A program made the position numbers and the translations under genes. This document shows, in pieces, positions 1 through 8,163 of a stretch of 64,000 bases of DNA; within the stretch, counting starts at the first letter, position 1, and each line of letters opens with the position of its first letter. The stretch is from Lysobacter capsici (GTDB lineage Bacteria; Pseudomonadota; Gammaproteobacteria; Xanthomonadales; Xanthomonadaceae), in contig NZ_CP094357.1 of NCBI RefSeq assembly GCF_014779555.2, positions 248,001 to 312,000 of the forward strand. Direction: 5' to 3'. The notes below the pieces were generated by a model that saw only the letters and a program-made list of their open reading frames with translations, ran no database searches and had not been told where the DNA came from.

Positions 1-1
1 G

Positions 2-466
2 ATCGCCGCGATGGCCAAGCAAAGCCGCGGCGTCGCCGACGACTTCGCGCGCCGTTCGGCCAGCGCCGAGTACCGCCAGCGTTTCGCCCGCGTCCTGCCG
101 GCGCAGGGACTGGCCAACGACAACCTCGCCGATGTCGCCGCCTACCATGTCGCGGTCAACTGGGCCCTGGTTCATCAGGCGCCGTTGCCGAGCGGTGCGC
201 GCCTGATCGCCTTGCGCAACCAGTTGCGCGGCTCGCTGGCGCAGGGCAGCACCTTGCCGGAACTCGCGCCGCAACGCCGGCAATGGGTCGCCGACGATTT
301 CCTGTTCCGGGCCTTGAACCTGTCCGAACGCATCGACGCCTTCGCCCGCCGTCCCGAGCCCGACACCCAGGCGCAGTTCGCACGCGCGGCGCGCGAGGAT
401 ATCCGCCGGACGCTGGGCATCGATCTGCAGAATTATCGATTCACTGCGCAGGGGTTGGTGCAGTAG
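2..466 (+). CDS. C-terminal part of a hypothetical protein (DUF6683-like), 5' end outside window
   Basis: The reading frame is open to the window edge (I-A-A precede the first visible Met at position 11), so this is probably the C-terminal 154 residues of a longer protein. The visible part is soluble and helical, with a motif NDNLADVAAYHVAVNW near residues 39-54 and a stretch rich in Arg, Ala and Gln. The NDxADxxAxYxVxxW pattern reminds me of the DUF6683 family of Gram-negative proteins of unknown function; this is recognition from memory, not a search. No catalytic motif is visible. The stop is followed by a long repeat island, so the gene ends its transcription unit. Function unknown. Confidence 0.6.
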   Translation: MAAMAKQSRGVADDFARRSASAEYRQRFARVLPAQGLANDNLADVAAYHVAVNWALVHQAPLPSGARLIALRNQLRGSLAQGSTLPELAPQRRQWVADDFLFRALNLSERIDAFARRPEPDTQAQFARAAREDIRRTLGIDLQNYRFTAQGLVQ

Positions 467-611
467 CGTTGCTTGGCGGTGTACGGGGTCTCGCGCCTGC
501 GAGGTCTTGCGGGGGCGGCTCTCTTGGCTGGGCTTCAGCCCGGACGCCTTCCGCTCCGATCGCGATCTTCATGACCCTATCTAACGATCGCGCCATTCAT
601 TCGATGGCCCC

Positions 612-710
612 CTGTAGGAGCGGCGCAAGCCGCGACCGCGCCATGACGGCAATATCGCAACCTGCGCCGTAGGCGAATTCCCGCGGTCGCGGCTCGCGCC
701 GCTCCTACAG
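612..710. repeat. REP-like hairpin (CTGTAGGAGCGG family)
   Basis: The 29-nt arm at 612-640 (beginning CTGTAGGAGCGGCGCAAGCC) is the reverse complement of 682-710 with a single mismatch, and 41 nt separate them. A second, right-hand half copy lies at about 874-902. Elements of this type are scattered between genes in xanthomonads and pseudomonads and can fold in RNA or DNA. Confidence 0.8.
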
Positions 711-1020
711 GTAGGCCATGTGGCTTTCGCTTGGGCTTGAAGCCGCGCAGTTCATCCAGCGCTGCGAAGCTTGGAACTCGCGTCAGCAAAAGCACACCCG
801 ATGGGCGATGTGTATGGATGCGCCTACTCGCGCCATGACGACAATATCGCAACCTGCGCTATAGCCGAATTTCTGCGGTCGCGGCTCGCGCCGCTCCTAC
901 AGGTAGGCCATATAGATTCAGCTCGGGTCTGAAGTGGCGCAGTTCATCCAGCGCTGCGAAGCTCGGAACTCGCGAGAACAACAGCACACCCGAAGGGCGG
1001 CGCACATGGATGTGCGCCGT
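641..1020. repeat. Imperfect tandem duplication, 192-bp period
   Basis: The block starting CCATGACGGCAATATCGCAA at 641 recurs at 833 as CCATGACGACAATATCGCAA. The two copies stay alignable through the CTGTAGGAGC half-hairpin, the CAGTTCATCCAGCGCTGCGA segment and the ACAGCACACCCGA-type tail. They have diverged by scattered substitutions, so the duplication is not recent. Confidence 0.7.
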
Positions 1021-1470
1021 GCGCCACCGGGACAGGATGTCCCGTGTGGCGCATGCCTGCGTAAGCACCGTACTTGCGGGCCCTTGATTCACAAAAAAGC
1101 GTTTTTCTTTGGTTACCTTTCTTTTGTCGCTTTTGACAAAAGAAAGTAACTCGGCCGCTTGCGGACGAAAGCTGTTGATCTTGCCTTTGGCTTCAAAGCT
1201 CTAGAGCTTCAAAGCTTTGAAGCTTTCAAAGCTGCAAGCCAGATCAAAGGCTTCCGCCGCTAAAGCGGCGGGTCACTTTCTTTTGTCTAAAGCAACAAAA
1301 GAAAGGTAACCAAAGAAAAATGCTTTTTTGTGGATCAAGTGCCCGCAAGCGCGGAGCTTCCGCAGGCATGCGCCACACGGGACATCCATGTCCCGGTGGC
1401 GCACGGCGTGCATCCTGCACGCCGCCCTTCGGGTGTGCTGTTGCTAACGCGAGTTCGGGGCCTCGCAGCG
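960..1470. repeat. Large imperfect inverted repeat (about 200-bp arms)
   Basis: Sequence from about 960 to 1160 (GCACACCCGAAGGGCGGC, then GGGACAGGATGTCCC, then TTTCTTTGGTTACCTTTCTT) reappears as its reverse complement from about 1470 back to 1265 (GGTAACCAAAGAAAAA, GGGACATCCATGTCCC, GCCGCCCTTCGGGTGTGC). The roughly 100-nt centre is itself a nest of CAAAGCTT palindromes near 1190-1240. No transposase is present, so this looks like a non-autonomous repetitive element. Confidence 0.7.
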
Positions 1471-1627
1471 CTGGTGGGTAGGCTCTGCTTCACGCTTAAG
1501 CCAAAGCCAAAGCCAAAGCATCAACAGGACGCCCGGAGCCGAAGCATCAAGACGATGTCGAAACCAGTCGAAGCGGAAAGCGAGGGGTACAAAGACGCCG
1601 CGCGCGCGAAGCGCTCCGGGCGCGACC

Positions 1628-2869
1628 TCAACGCCGATTGAGTCGCCGACCCAACCACCACGCCCCGGCTGCCACCGCCACGCCGAGCAGCAGCGCCACG
1701 CCGCTGCCGCCGGGACTCGCGCGCTCGGTGATCAGGCTGCCGTCGGGCAGCAACAGCACCACCGCCATCGCCAGGCAGACATAGGCGGCTACGGTCAGCA
1801 CCCAGAACAACCACTGCAGCGCCCGCACCACTTCCAGGCTCGGCTGGTGTTCGTGCGTGGGGCGATGCACGCCGCCGCGGCCGAAGGCCGACAGCCACTG
1901 GGTCAGGCTGGCGTTGTCGACCCGTCCGCCGCGTCGCAGCGGACGGCGCTGCATGCTTTCGCCGGTGTAGATCTGATTGTTGGGCAGGCCGTCGCCGCGT
2001 TGCTGGGCGATGCGGTCGTTGAGGTTGAGCGGTTGATTGCGCGCGTCGTTGTTGAGCGTGTTGGTCTGTATCGACGGCAGCGTCGCCGAGGTTTCCGACG
2101 GCGGCGGCGCGGCGGTCGCGCCGCTGGCGCCGGGCGGGTTGGCGTGCTGTGGATTGGCCAGGCGCGCGAGCACGTTCTGCTGCGCGATCAACGCGTCCTG
2201 GTTCATGGCCGCGGCCATCGGCGCGGCCGGCACCGCATTGGGCGTGTTGTTGGCGACCAGGGTCAACGACGGCGCGGCGACGTTGCTGGCGGTCGCGTTG
2301 GATGCGGCCGCGTTGGCGAGCGCGCCGTTGCTGGCGCCGTTGGGCAGCACCGCGGCATTGGGCAGGGCGTTGCCCTGCACGCTGGCCGACGAGGCGTTCG
2401 CCATCGCCGCCGGCACGGCGTTGAAGTTCGTCGGCCGGTCCAGGCTGGCGAACTGCGCGGCGTTGTTGAGCGCGCGTTCGGACAGCGTCGGCGCGGGGTA
2501 TTGGGTCGGGCTGGTGTTGAACGGGGCGTTGCTGTTCTGCGCGGATTGCCCGGGCAGCATGCGGCTGTTGGGATTGGCCAGATCGCGCAGCAGGTCGCCG
2601 TTCGCGCCGGGGGTCGTGCCGTTGTTGAACAGGCCGCCGCCGTTGGCCGCGCCGGGGTCGCCGGCGCTGTTGTGGTTGCCGGGCTGCGGATTGGGCGCGT
2701 TGGGATCGAGCGGTTTGCCTGGGTCCTGCGGGCCGCCTTCGAAACCCGGCAGCGTGATGTCGGGCAGGTCCCCTGGGCCCTGCGCGCCAGGCACCTGCGG
2801 CCCGCCCGGAAACGACGGTCTGTTACCGGGCAAGGGTAAGGGCAGGCTCGTCGGCAGGTTGATGGACAT
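1628..2869 (-). CDS. Hypothetical membrane protein with Pro/Asn/Ala-rich low-complexity region
   Basis: 413 residues. I chose the ATG at 2869 because GGGAG lies 7-8 nt upstream; a longer frame to 3037 starts with an Arg-rich stretch that looks non-coding. Residues 1-300 are low-complexity (Pro, Asn, Gly, Ala, Gln) with no predicted fold, for example a PLPLPGNRPSFPGGP segment near the start. The C-terminal quarter has two hydrophobic segments, WLFWVLTVAAYVCLAMAVVL and VALLLGVAVAAGAWWLG, and ends in an Arg-rich tail. The likely topology is a long disordered arm on one side of the inner membrane anchored by two C-terminal helices. There is no signal peptide. I recognise no family; a scaffold or secretion-associated role would be a guess. 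Confidence 0.75.
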   Translation of the reverse strand: MSINLPTSLPLPLPGNRPSFPGGPQVPGAQGPGDLPDITLPGFEGGPQDPGKPLDPNAPNPQPGNHNSAGDPGAANGGGLFNNGTTPGANGDLLRDLANPNSRMLPGQSAQNSNAPFNTSPTQYPAPTLSERALNNAAQFASLDRPTNFNAVPAAMANASSASVQGNALPNAAVLPNGASNGALANAAASNATASNVAAPSLTLVANNTPNAVPAAPMAAAMNQDALIAQQNVLARLANPQHANPPGASGATAAPPPSETSATLPSIQTNTLNNDARNQPLNLNDRIAQQRGDGLPNNQIYTGESMQRRPLRRGGRVDNASLTQWLSAFGRGGVHRPTHEHQPSLEVVRALQWLFWVLTVAAYVCLAMAVVLLLPDGSLITERASPGGSGVALLLGVAVAAGAWWLGRRLNRR

Positions 2870-3086
2870 GGGCGTACTCCCACGCAGGGGCTCGCGCCGC
2901 GGCGGCCGCGCGTGCATCGACGTTAATGCCGCGACCGCGTCGCAGCATCCTCGGGCCGACCCTAGGTGAATGGCGCGCACCGTAATGCGCTTGTTCGCGA
3001 TTGCGGCGCGCACGCGGCGGCGCCGCGATCGAGCCATCGTTCCCGCGGCTGCGCGAACGGCCGCAGCCGTCGCCAGCGCCTGGCAC

Positions 3087-4343
3087 TCAGCCGCGCACCG
3101 GTTGCGCAGCGCTGCTGCGCAGCACCCAGGTCAGGGCGATCGCGCCCGACGCGGCGAGCGCGACCGGAATCGCGGCCGCCGGCCAGCCCGCGGCCTGGAC
3201 CACGCTGCCGAACAGCGACGGGCCCAGCACCTGGCCCAGGTAGCTGCCCTGCATCAACAGACCCATCGCCACCGCGGCCAGCGCCGGGTGCGGGGTGAGC
3301 TGGGTCGCGCCGTTGATCGCGCTGGCCGGCAACAGGCCGCCGGCCAGGGAGAACAGCACGCACAGCGCGAACACCGCCGGCGCCGGCAGCCCCAGCGCGA
3401 ACGCGCCGATCGCCGACAGGCCCATCGCCGCGCTGGCGATCGCGATCAGGCGCCAGCCCGGCGTCCCGCGACGCAGCAGCAGGCCGGCGCTGAGGTTGCC
3501 GATCACGTTGGCACCGACCGCGACCGCGCTGAGCAGGCCCGCGTCCAGCGCCGAGACCTGCATGCGCTGCATCAGCAGGGTCGGCAGGAAACTCAGCACC
3601 GCATAGAACTGCAACGAGTACAGCGCGAACACCAGCGCCAGCAGCAGCGGTCCGCGCGCGCCGGCGACCGCGAGCGCATCGCCGGCGATGCGCCGCCACG
3701 GCGTGGCGCCGGTCGCGGCCTGCGGCGCCGGCACGCCCGTGCGCAGCAGCAGCGCGGCGGCCACGCACAACGCGGCGTTGATCAGCCAGAAGCCGCGCCA
3801 GCCATCCAGGGCCGCGCCGGTGGCCAGCGCCACCGCCATGCCGGCGGGCAGGTAGCAGCTCCAGATCGCGAACACGACGTTGCGATCGGCCGGCCGCGAC
3901 ACCCGTTGCAACACGCTTGCCCCGGCGACCGCGAACAGCAGGAAGCCCGCGCCTTCGAGCACCCGGCTGGCCAGCAGCCCGGCCAGGCTGTGGACCACGC
4001 TGCCCAGGGCGCTGCCGGCGGCCATCGCCAGCAAGCCGCCGACCTGCAGCGCGCGATCGCCCAGCCGCGCCACCAGCGCGCCGGCCGGCACGCTGGCGAC
4101 CAGGCCGAGCATGCCGAACACCGCCATCACCCAGCCGCCCGCGCGCAGGTCCAGGCGCAGATCGGCGCTGAGCGCGGGCAGGGCGATGGCGACCTTGCCG
4201 ACCTGCAAGGCCGCGATCAGGCCGGCGCCGAACACCGCGGCGACCGCGATCCAGTCGGTGGAAACGACGACCGGCACGGCCGGCGAGCGTGAGGGCAGGG
4301 GCAAGGCGGTCATGGGCGGGGCCGGTGGAAACGATGTGGCCAC
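3087..4343 (-). CDS. MFS transporter
   Basis: 418 residues, almost entirely hydrophobic helices in the 12-helix pattern of the major facilitator superfamily. A typical loop (AGALVARLGDRALQVGG) lies between helices 2 and 3. MFS proteins move small molecules across the inner membrane by proton coupling. I place the start at the GTG at 4343 (GAGG 7 nt upstream); an ATG ten codons later lacks a ribosome site. The Gly/Ala-rich helices and length suit a drug- or metabolite-exporting subgroup, but the substrate cannot be read from the sequence. It is transcribed away from a dyad at 4461-4488, which may control it. Confidence 0.88.
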   Translation of the reverse strand: MATSFPPAPPMTALPLPSRSPAVPVVVSTDWIAVAAVFGAGLIAALQVGKVAIALPALSADLRLDLRAGGWVMAVFGMLGLVASVPAGALVARLGDRALQVGGLLAMAAGSALGSVVHSLAGLLASRVLEGAGFLLFAVAGASVLQRVSRPADRNVVFAIWSCYLPAGMAVALATGAALDGWRGFWLINAALCVAAALLLRTGVPAPQAATGATPWRRIAGDALAVAGARGPLLLALVFALYSLQFYAVLSFLPTLLMQRMQVSALDAGLLSAVAVGANVIGNLSAGLLLRRGTPGWRLIAIASAAMGLSAIGAFALGLPAPAVFALCVLFSLAGGLLPASAINGATQLTPHPALAAVAMGLLMQGSYLGQVLGPSLFGSVVQAAGWPAAAIPVALAASGAIALTWVLRSSAAQPVRG

Positions 4344-4460
4344 CTTGCGACCTCAAGCATGGTCGAGGTCAACGAAAGACACCGGAACAGTGCGATCTGC
4401 GTGCTGCAGTGCAACGTGATGGGCATCACCACCCCAGCGCCATGGCCGGGTTTATGGCAC

Positions 4461-4488
4461 CTAATGCGTGACCTATGTCACTTATTAG
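4461..4488. promoter_or_regulatory. 28-bp dyad with CRP/Clp-like core
   Basis: CTAAT-gc-GTGAC-CTAT-GTCAC-tt-ATTAG is an interrupted palindrome. Its core reads GTGA-CCTATG-TCAC, matching the inner part of the CRP/Clp consensus TGTGA-N6-TCACA. It sits 118 bp upstream of the MFS start in an otherwise empty 384-bp gap. Binding by the xanthomonad Clp regulator is inference. Confidence 0.5.
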
Positions 4489-4727
4489 ACAAAAACATGG
4501 TGATTTAAGGTGGGGCAAGAACCTTTCGGCGGCGTTCGAGTCAGAGAGTGTTCTAGCGTTCAGCTTCATGGGAGGACGGCGCCCGCGGTGGGGACCGCGT
4601 TCGTCACAGTCCCACACGGTCCGTCGTTGCTTCCCCCGGCGATGACGGTTCATCCAGCGACCCGGCTCGTCCGGGGAGAAGAACCGATGGGCGGGCTTGA
4701 GCCCGTCGTTGCCAGGGGAGTGGAACC

Positions 4728-4952
4728 ATGCATCGAACCCGCGCCGAACTCGACGGCGATTTGTGCCAGCTCAGCGCTGCATTGCCGTTGTGGCGACGCC
4801 ATTGGAGCGACGACACGGTGTTCTGGCCGCGCGTCGACAGTCTGGTCGAACGACTGCTCACGGTGACGCCGCGCAGCGAGCGCGGGCACGTGGTGTCCAA
4901 CATCAACCGCATGCTGCTGTCGCAGGGCCTGCAGCACGCGCCCTACGAGTAA
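4728..4952 (+). CDS. Small conserved-looking hypothetical protein
   Basis: 74 residues, starting MHRTRAELDGDLCQLSAALP. A GGGGAG ribosome site 7 nt before the ATG and a normal GC-rich codon pattern support translation. The product is soluble and probably all-helical (two amphipathic helices around HWSDDTVFWPRVDSLVERLL), with no signal peptide or metal motif. It has no obvious partner: MFS transporter and glycosyltransferase genes on either side are on the other strand. I do not recognise the family. Confidence 0.65.
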   Translation: MHRTRAELDGDLCQLSAALPLWRRHWSDDTVFWPRVDSLVERLLTVTPRSERGHVVSNINRMLLSQGLQHAPYE

Positions 4953-5018
4953 GCCGGCGAATGAGCGGGCGCACCAGCCTGCCAGCGCGCGGCGGCCGCG
5001 TCGCGGTTCGCGCGCGGC

Positions 5019-6131
5019 TTACTTCTTGAGCAATTCGTCGAGCAGCGCGGCCACCCGCGCCGCGTAGGCATTGGGCGCGAAGCGCTGGGCGAACGCGCGG
5101 CGCTGTTCGGCGCTGCCGACCACCGATTCGCGGCTGAGCCGGATCATCAACTGCGCCAGCAGGTGACGGTCGTGCGGATCGAAGCGCGGCATGTCGCCCG
5201 GCGCGACCTCCTCCAGCGCACTGCCCTCGGCGACCGCGACCGGCGTGCCGGCGGCCAGGGCCTCCAGCACCGGCAGGCCGAAGCCTTCAGCGTATGACGG
5301 CTGCCACAGCCGTTCGGCGTCGACATACAGCCGCGCCAGGCCGGCATCGTCGATCGCCTCGAACCAATGCACGCCGTTGAGCCGCTGCAGCTCGGGCGCG
5401 ACGTCGCGCGGCGCGCCGACCACGACCAGATCCGGGGTGTCGTAATGCTGGCGGCGCGCGTCCAGCCACGCGCGCAGGAACAGGTCGGCGTTCTTGCGCG
5501 GCTCGCGGGTGCCGACCAGCAGCCAGTAGCGCGGCGGCAACGGCAGCGCCAGTTGGCTGCGCTCGGCTGGCGGCGGCAGCGGCGCGACCGCGTCGGGCAG
5601 CACGTACAGCTTGTGCGCGTGCGCCGGGTACAGGCGGCCGCATTCGGCGGTGGTGTAGCGCGACGGCGTCCAGATGGCGTCGGCGCTGGCGATGGAATGG
5701 CCGATCGCGGCCTGGTCGACGACCCGCGAGGTCAGCGCCCGCCACGGCGTTGCGGGCGGGCGGCGCAGGGTCAGCCGGAACAGGTCGTGCAGCAACAGCA
5801 CTTGGCGCACGCTCGAGGGTTTGCGCCACACCGGCAGGCCGCCGTTGGCGGCGGCGATGTAGACGTCGACGCGCTCCTCGCGCAGGGCCGCGGGCAGAAA
5901 CCCGGCCTCGTAGCGCCAACGCCGGCGCAGGCCGGGCTCGGCGTCCAACGGCACGCCCAGATCGGCGCTGACCGCGATCGCGCGGTGCGGATGATCGCGC
6001 GGCGCCTCGGTGAACAGCACCGTCTCGACGTCGTCGCGGCGACGCAGCGCGCGCTCCAGCGCCAGCACCTGGCGGCCGGGGCCGGTGTGCGGCGCGGCGG
6101 TCGCGGCGCGGTAGTCGAGGCCTATGCGCAT
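5019..6131 (-). CDS. Glycosyltransferase, GT-B fold (family 4-like)
   Basis: 370 residues from the ATG at 6131 (MRIGLDYRAATAAPHTGPGR), whose N-terminus fits the first beta strand and glycine loop of a GT-B enzyme; a frame extending to 6191 adds only an Arg-rich tail. The C-terminal domain has the family 4 hallmarks: YWLLVGTREPRKNADLFLRA, which binds the donor sugar nucleotide, and EGFGLPVLEALAAGTPV, containing the E-X7-E motif. It would transfer a sugar from a nucleotide donor to an unknown acceptor on the cytoplasmic side of the membrane. No other surface-polysaccharide gene is adjacent. No ribosome site is obvious, so the exact start is uncertain. Confidence 0.85.
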   Translation of the reverse strand: MRIGLDYRAATAAPHTGPGRQVLALERALRRRDDVETVLFTEAPRDHPHRAIAVSADLGVPLDAEPGLRRRWRYEAGFLPAALREERVDVYIAAANGGLPVWRKPSSVRQVLLLHDLFRLTLRRPPATPWRALTSRVVDQAAIGHSIASADAIWTPSRYTTAECGRLYPAHAHKLYVLPDAVAPLPPPAERSQLALPLPPRYWLLVGTREPRKNADLFLRAWLDARRQHYDTPDLVVVGAPRDVAPELQRLNGVHWFEAIDDAGLARLYVDAERLWQPSYAEGFGLPVLEALAAGTPVAVAEGSALEEVAPGDMPRFDPHDRHLLAQLMIRLSRESVVGSAEQRRAFAQRFAPNAYAARVAALLDELLKK

Positions 6132-6311
6132 CGGCGTGAATCGTTCGGATGCGCGCACGCCGGGGCCGCGGCGACAGACCGCCCGGCGCACGGAAATACC
6201 TGGGAAAACACGTTGAAATACACAAGCGTCATCGGAGTACCGGCATGCCCTGGCCAGACGACTAACGGGACATGCAGCCGAGTCAGCCCTTCCCTCTTAG
6301 TGCGAACAGCG

Positions 6312-6328
6312 TCACATTTATTATGTGA
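6312..6328. promoter_or_regulatory. Inverted repeat TCACAT-N5-ATGTGA
   Basis: A 6-bp perfect dyad with an AT-rich TTATT spacer lies in the gap between the divergent glycosyltransferase and ArsR genes. It could be an operator or a small hairpin. The arms are inverted relative to a Clp site, so I do not assign a protein. Confidence 0.35.
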
Positions 6329-6477
6329 TGAACCGCGCTGAGGTGCCCGATGAAAAGTGCCGCTGTTCATGAAGAGGCTGAACGAAATTGCGCCCTGGCA
6401 CAGGCCGCAAGCCTGGACGGCGCCATCACGGCACGCTTGACACCCTGCGCCGAGCGGGCTTCAACTAGCCGTGTTAT

Positions 6478-6493
6478 TTAACCTACTGGTTGA
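6478..6493. promoter_or_regulatory. Candidate ArsR operator
   Basis: TTAACC-TACT-GGTTGA is an imperfect inverted repeat (one mismatch) ending 6 nt before the ATG of the ArsR gene. A repressor bound here would block its own transcription or translation start, as is usual for autoregulated ArsR proteins. This is inferred from position and symmetry. Confidence 0.45.
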
Positions 6494-6499
6494 GTTGAT

Positions 6500-6856
6500 A
6501 TGCCCGCCGACCCGCTCAGCACCACATTCGCGGCCCTGGCCGATCCGACCCGGCGCGCGATCCTGGCCCGGCTCGCCAACGGCTCGGCCGGGGTGACCGA
6601 ACTGGCCGAGCCGTTCGACATGAGCCTTCCGGCGATCTCCAAACACATCAAGGTGCTCGAGCGCGCCGGCCTGATCGCGCGCGGCCGCGAAGCGCAGTGG
6701 CGGCCGTGCCGGCTGGAGACCGCGCGGCTGCGCGAAGTGTCCGGCTGGCTCGACCGCTATCGCGAATTCTGGGACCAGCGCCTGGACCGGCTCGACGATT
6801 ACCTGACTCAGTTGCAGACCACTCACGAGGCGGCGCATGCGCGTGACGACGACTAG
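6500..6856 (+). CDS. ArsR-family transcriptional regulator
   Basis: 118 residues. The winged-helix domain fills residues 5-85: LADPTRRAILARLANG begins the first helices, and FDMSLPAISKHIKVLERAGL is the recognition helix and turn. The metal-binding cysteine motif of ArsR/SmtB sensors (CVC) is absent, so it is unlikely to sense metals. This version (DPTRRAIL, PAISKHIKVLERAGLI, WRPCRLE) is the subgroup normally followed by an AHSA1/SRPBCC lipid- or hydrophobe-binding gene. No such gene follows; 1.3 kb of repeats does. The repeat TTAACC-N4-GGTTGA just upstream suggests autoregulation. Confidence 0.9.
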   Translation: MPADPLSTTFAALADPTRRAILARLANGSAGVTELAEPFDMSLPAISKHIKVLERAGLIARGREAQWRPCRLETARLREVSGWLDRYREFWDQRLDRLDDYLTQLQTTHEAAHARDDD

Positions 6857-7223
6857 CGCGCGCGTTCGAAGCGCGCAGGTTCGCGATCGCGCGCGGGCGT
6901 CGGCGCGAGCGTGGAGCGACGGCTGACGATGGCCGACACCGGCGCGCCCGATCGCAAAGCCAACGGCAAGCGCGTCGAAGCGTCGTCGACCCGGCCGGCG
7001 CGCGCGCCGTGTTGCGGATTGCCGAGTCCGCTGGCGAGCGCGATCCGGCATACCGTGGCTGAGCCGGTGGCGCCTTGCGTTGCTGCATCGGGCGAGGTCA
7101 AGCGGCGCGGGCGGGGTGCGCGCGAAACGGGCTGAGCGGGGATCGGGAGGTTTTGCAGCGCACGCGTGTTGGCGGACTGCCGGTTTGGATTGCGCGTGTG
7201 GGGTTCTTCGATGCATGGGGCGG

Positions 7224-7510
7224 CCCTCACCCCAACCCTCTCCCGCAAGCGGGAGAGGGAGCGTTGGTTTCGGCGCGGCTCAATACCGTGTCGAGCTTTG
7301 ATGCGGTGTCGAGCCTTCACTGTGTGCCGACTATCGACGTCGCCGCTGCACTCTCCCTCTCCCGCAAGCGAGAGAGGGAGCATCGGTTTCAGCGTGGCTC
7401 AATGCCGTGTCGAACTTTGATGCCGCATGGAGCATTCGCTCTGAGCCGACTATTGACGCCGCCACTTTACTCTCCCTCTCCCGCTTGCGGGAGAGGGTCG
7501 GGGTGAGGGC
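7224..7510. repeat. Three palindromic CTCTCCCGCAAGCGGGAGAG repeats
   Basis: Hairpins of the CCCTCTCCCGCAAGCGGGAG type lie at about 7237-7262, 7351-7380 and 7471-7500. The outer two are flanked by CCCTCACCCCAACC and its reverse complement, GGGTGAGGGC. The sequence between them (GGCTCAATACCGTGTCGA, then GCCGACTATCGACG) is itself repeated, so the array is a roughly 120-bp tandem unit. This palindrome is common between genes in Gammaproteobacteria. Confidence 0.75.
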
Positions 7511-7601
7511 CGAGTTGCTCATAACATCCAGCATCCCACGCACGCCATCGAACACCCGCGCGCGAAGCCGAATCCTCGCCGCACACGTGATCGCATCCAA
7601 T

Positions 7602-7643
7602 CGCACCTGACGCACCTGACGCACCTGACGCACCTGACGCACC
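7602..7643. repeat. 9-bp tandem repeat (CGCACCTGA), 4.7 copies
   Basis: Four perfect CGCACCTGA units and a six-base partial unit stand head to tail. Perfect identity suggests slippage-prone, possibly strain-variable DNA. It is not inside a gene. Confidence 0.85.
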
Positions 7644-8013
7644 GATGCATTGCGCAGCGCCGCAAACACTCGACACATTGCGCAAAGTCGCGCCGCGAGT
7701 AAGCGGAACTGCGTCGAAGTATGCGGCGGCCCGGACGTATTAACGTCGATTCCCACGCCGACCGTGATCGCGATCGCGTACTCGCTACGCGGTCGGAAAG
7801 ACCGATACGCCCGTGTTTTCAGGGGATTTCGCAAGCATGGGTACGGCGATTGAACAACGACGGCATATCCGGTTACGCAATCGCGCGCATCAATCCGTCA
7901 GCGCGACGCACAACCGATTGCACGTGCGCGTCCCGACAATGTCGATCAGACATGGGCCAATGCGCGCAGCACGAAAACGCCACGCACCAGACATCAAACA
8001 CTGATCACCGGGC

Positions 8014-8095
8014 AAGAAACACCAAGTAAGAAACACCAAGCACTAAACACCAAGCACTAAATACCAAGTACGAGCACCAAGTAAGAAACACAAAA
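8014..8095. repeat. A-rich 14-nt imperfect tandem repeat
   Basis: About six units of the form AAGAAACACCAAGT / ACTAAACACCAAGC run head to tail and end 68 bp before the TonB receptor ATG. Composition (A and C on this strand, almost no T) is sharply different from the surroundings. It could lie in the receptor mRNA leader. Confidence 0.75.
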
Positions 8096-8163
8096 CCCGA
8101 GCCACCTTGTCCAGCCTTGTTCGCCTTGTCGTTCATTCGCACGACCACCCACGGGAGCCGACC

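Larger units (their letters stand above)
467..1627. other. 1.16 kb gene-free repeat island
   Basis: I see no credible gene here. The stretch holds a CTGTAGGAGC hairpin, a 192-bp tandem duplication and a roughly 500-bp imperfect inverted repeat, each listed separately. Short frames across it are just the repeats read through. Confidence 0.7.
6857..8163. other. 1.3 kb gene-free repeat island
   Basis: No frame here looks coding. The region holds three CTCTCCC/GGGAGAG palindromes spaced about 120 bp apart, a 9-bp tandem repeat and an A-rich tandem repeat, all listed separately. The place where the ArsR partner gene would be expected (6857-7200) contains only GC-rich unstructured sequence. Confidence 0.65.

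Noticed and set aside
960-1470. Insertion sequence
   Set aside because: No transposase frame and no clear target duplication; kept as a repeat only.
1265-1640. Short plus-strand frame starting near 1330
   Set aside because: It is the inverted-repeat arm read as protein.
2870-3037. Possible 56-residue N-terminal extension of the Pro/Asn-rich protein
   Set aside because: Arg-rich, with no ribosome site at the upstream start, while GGGAG stands before the downstream ATG.
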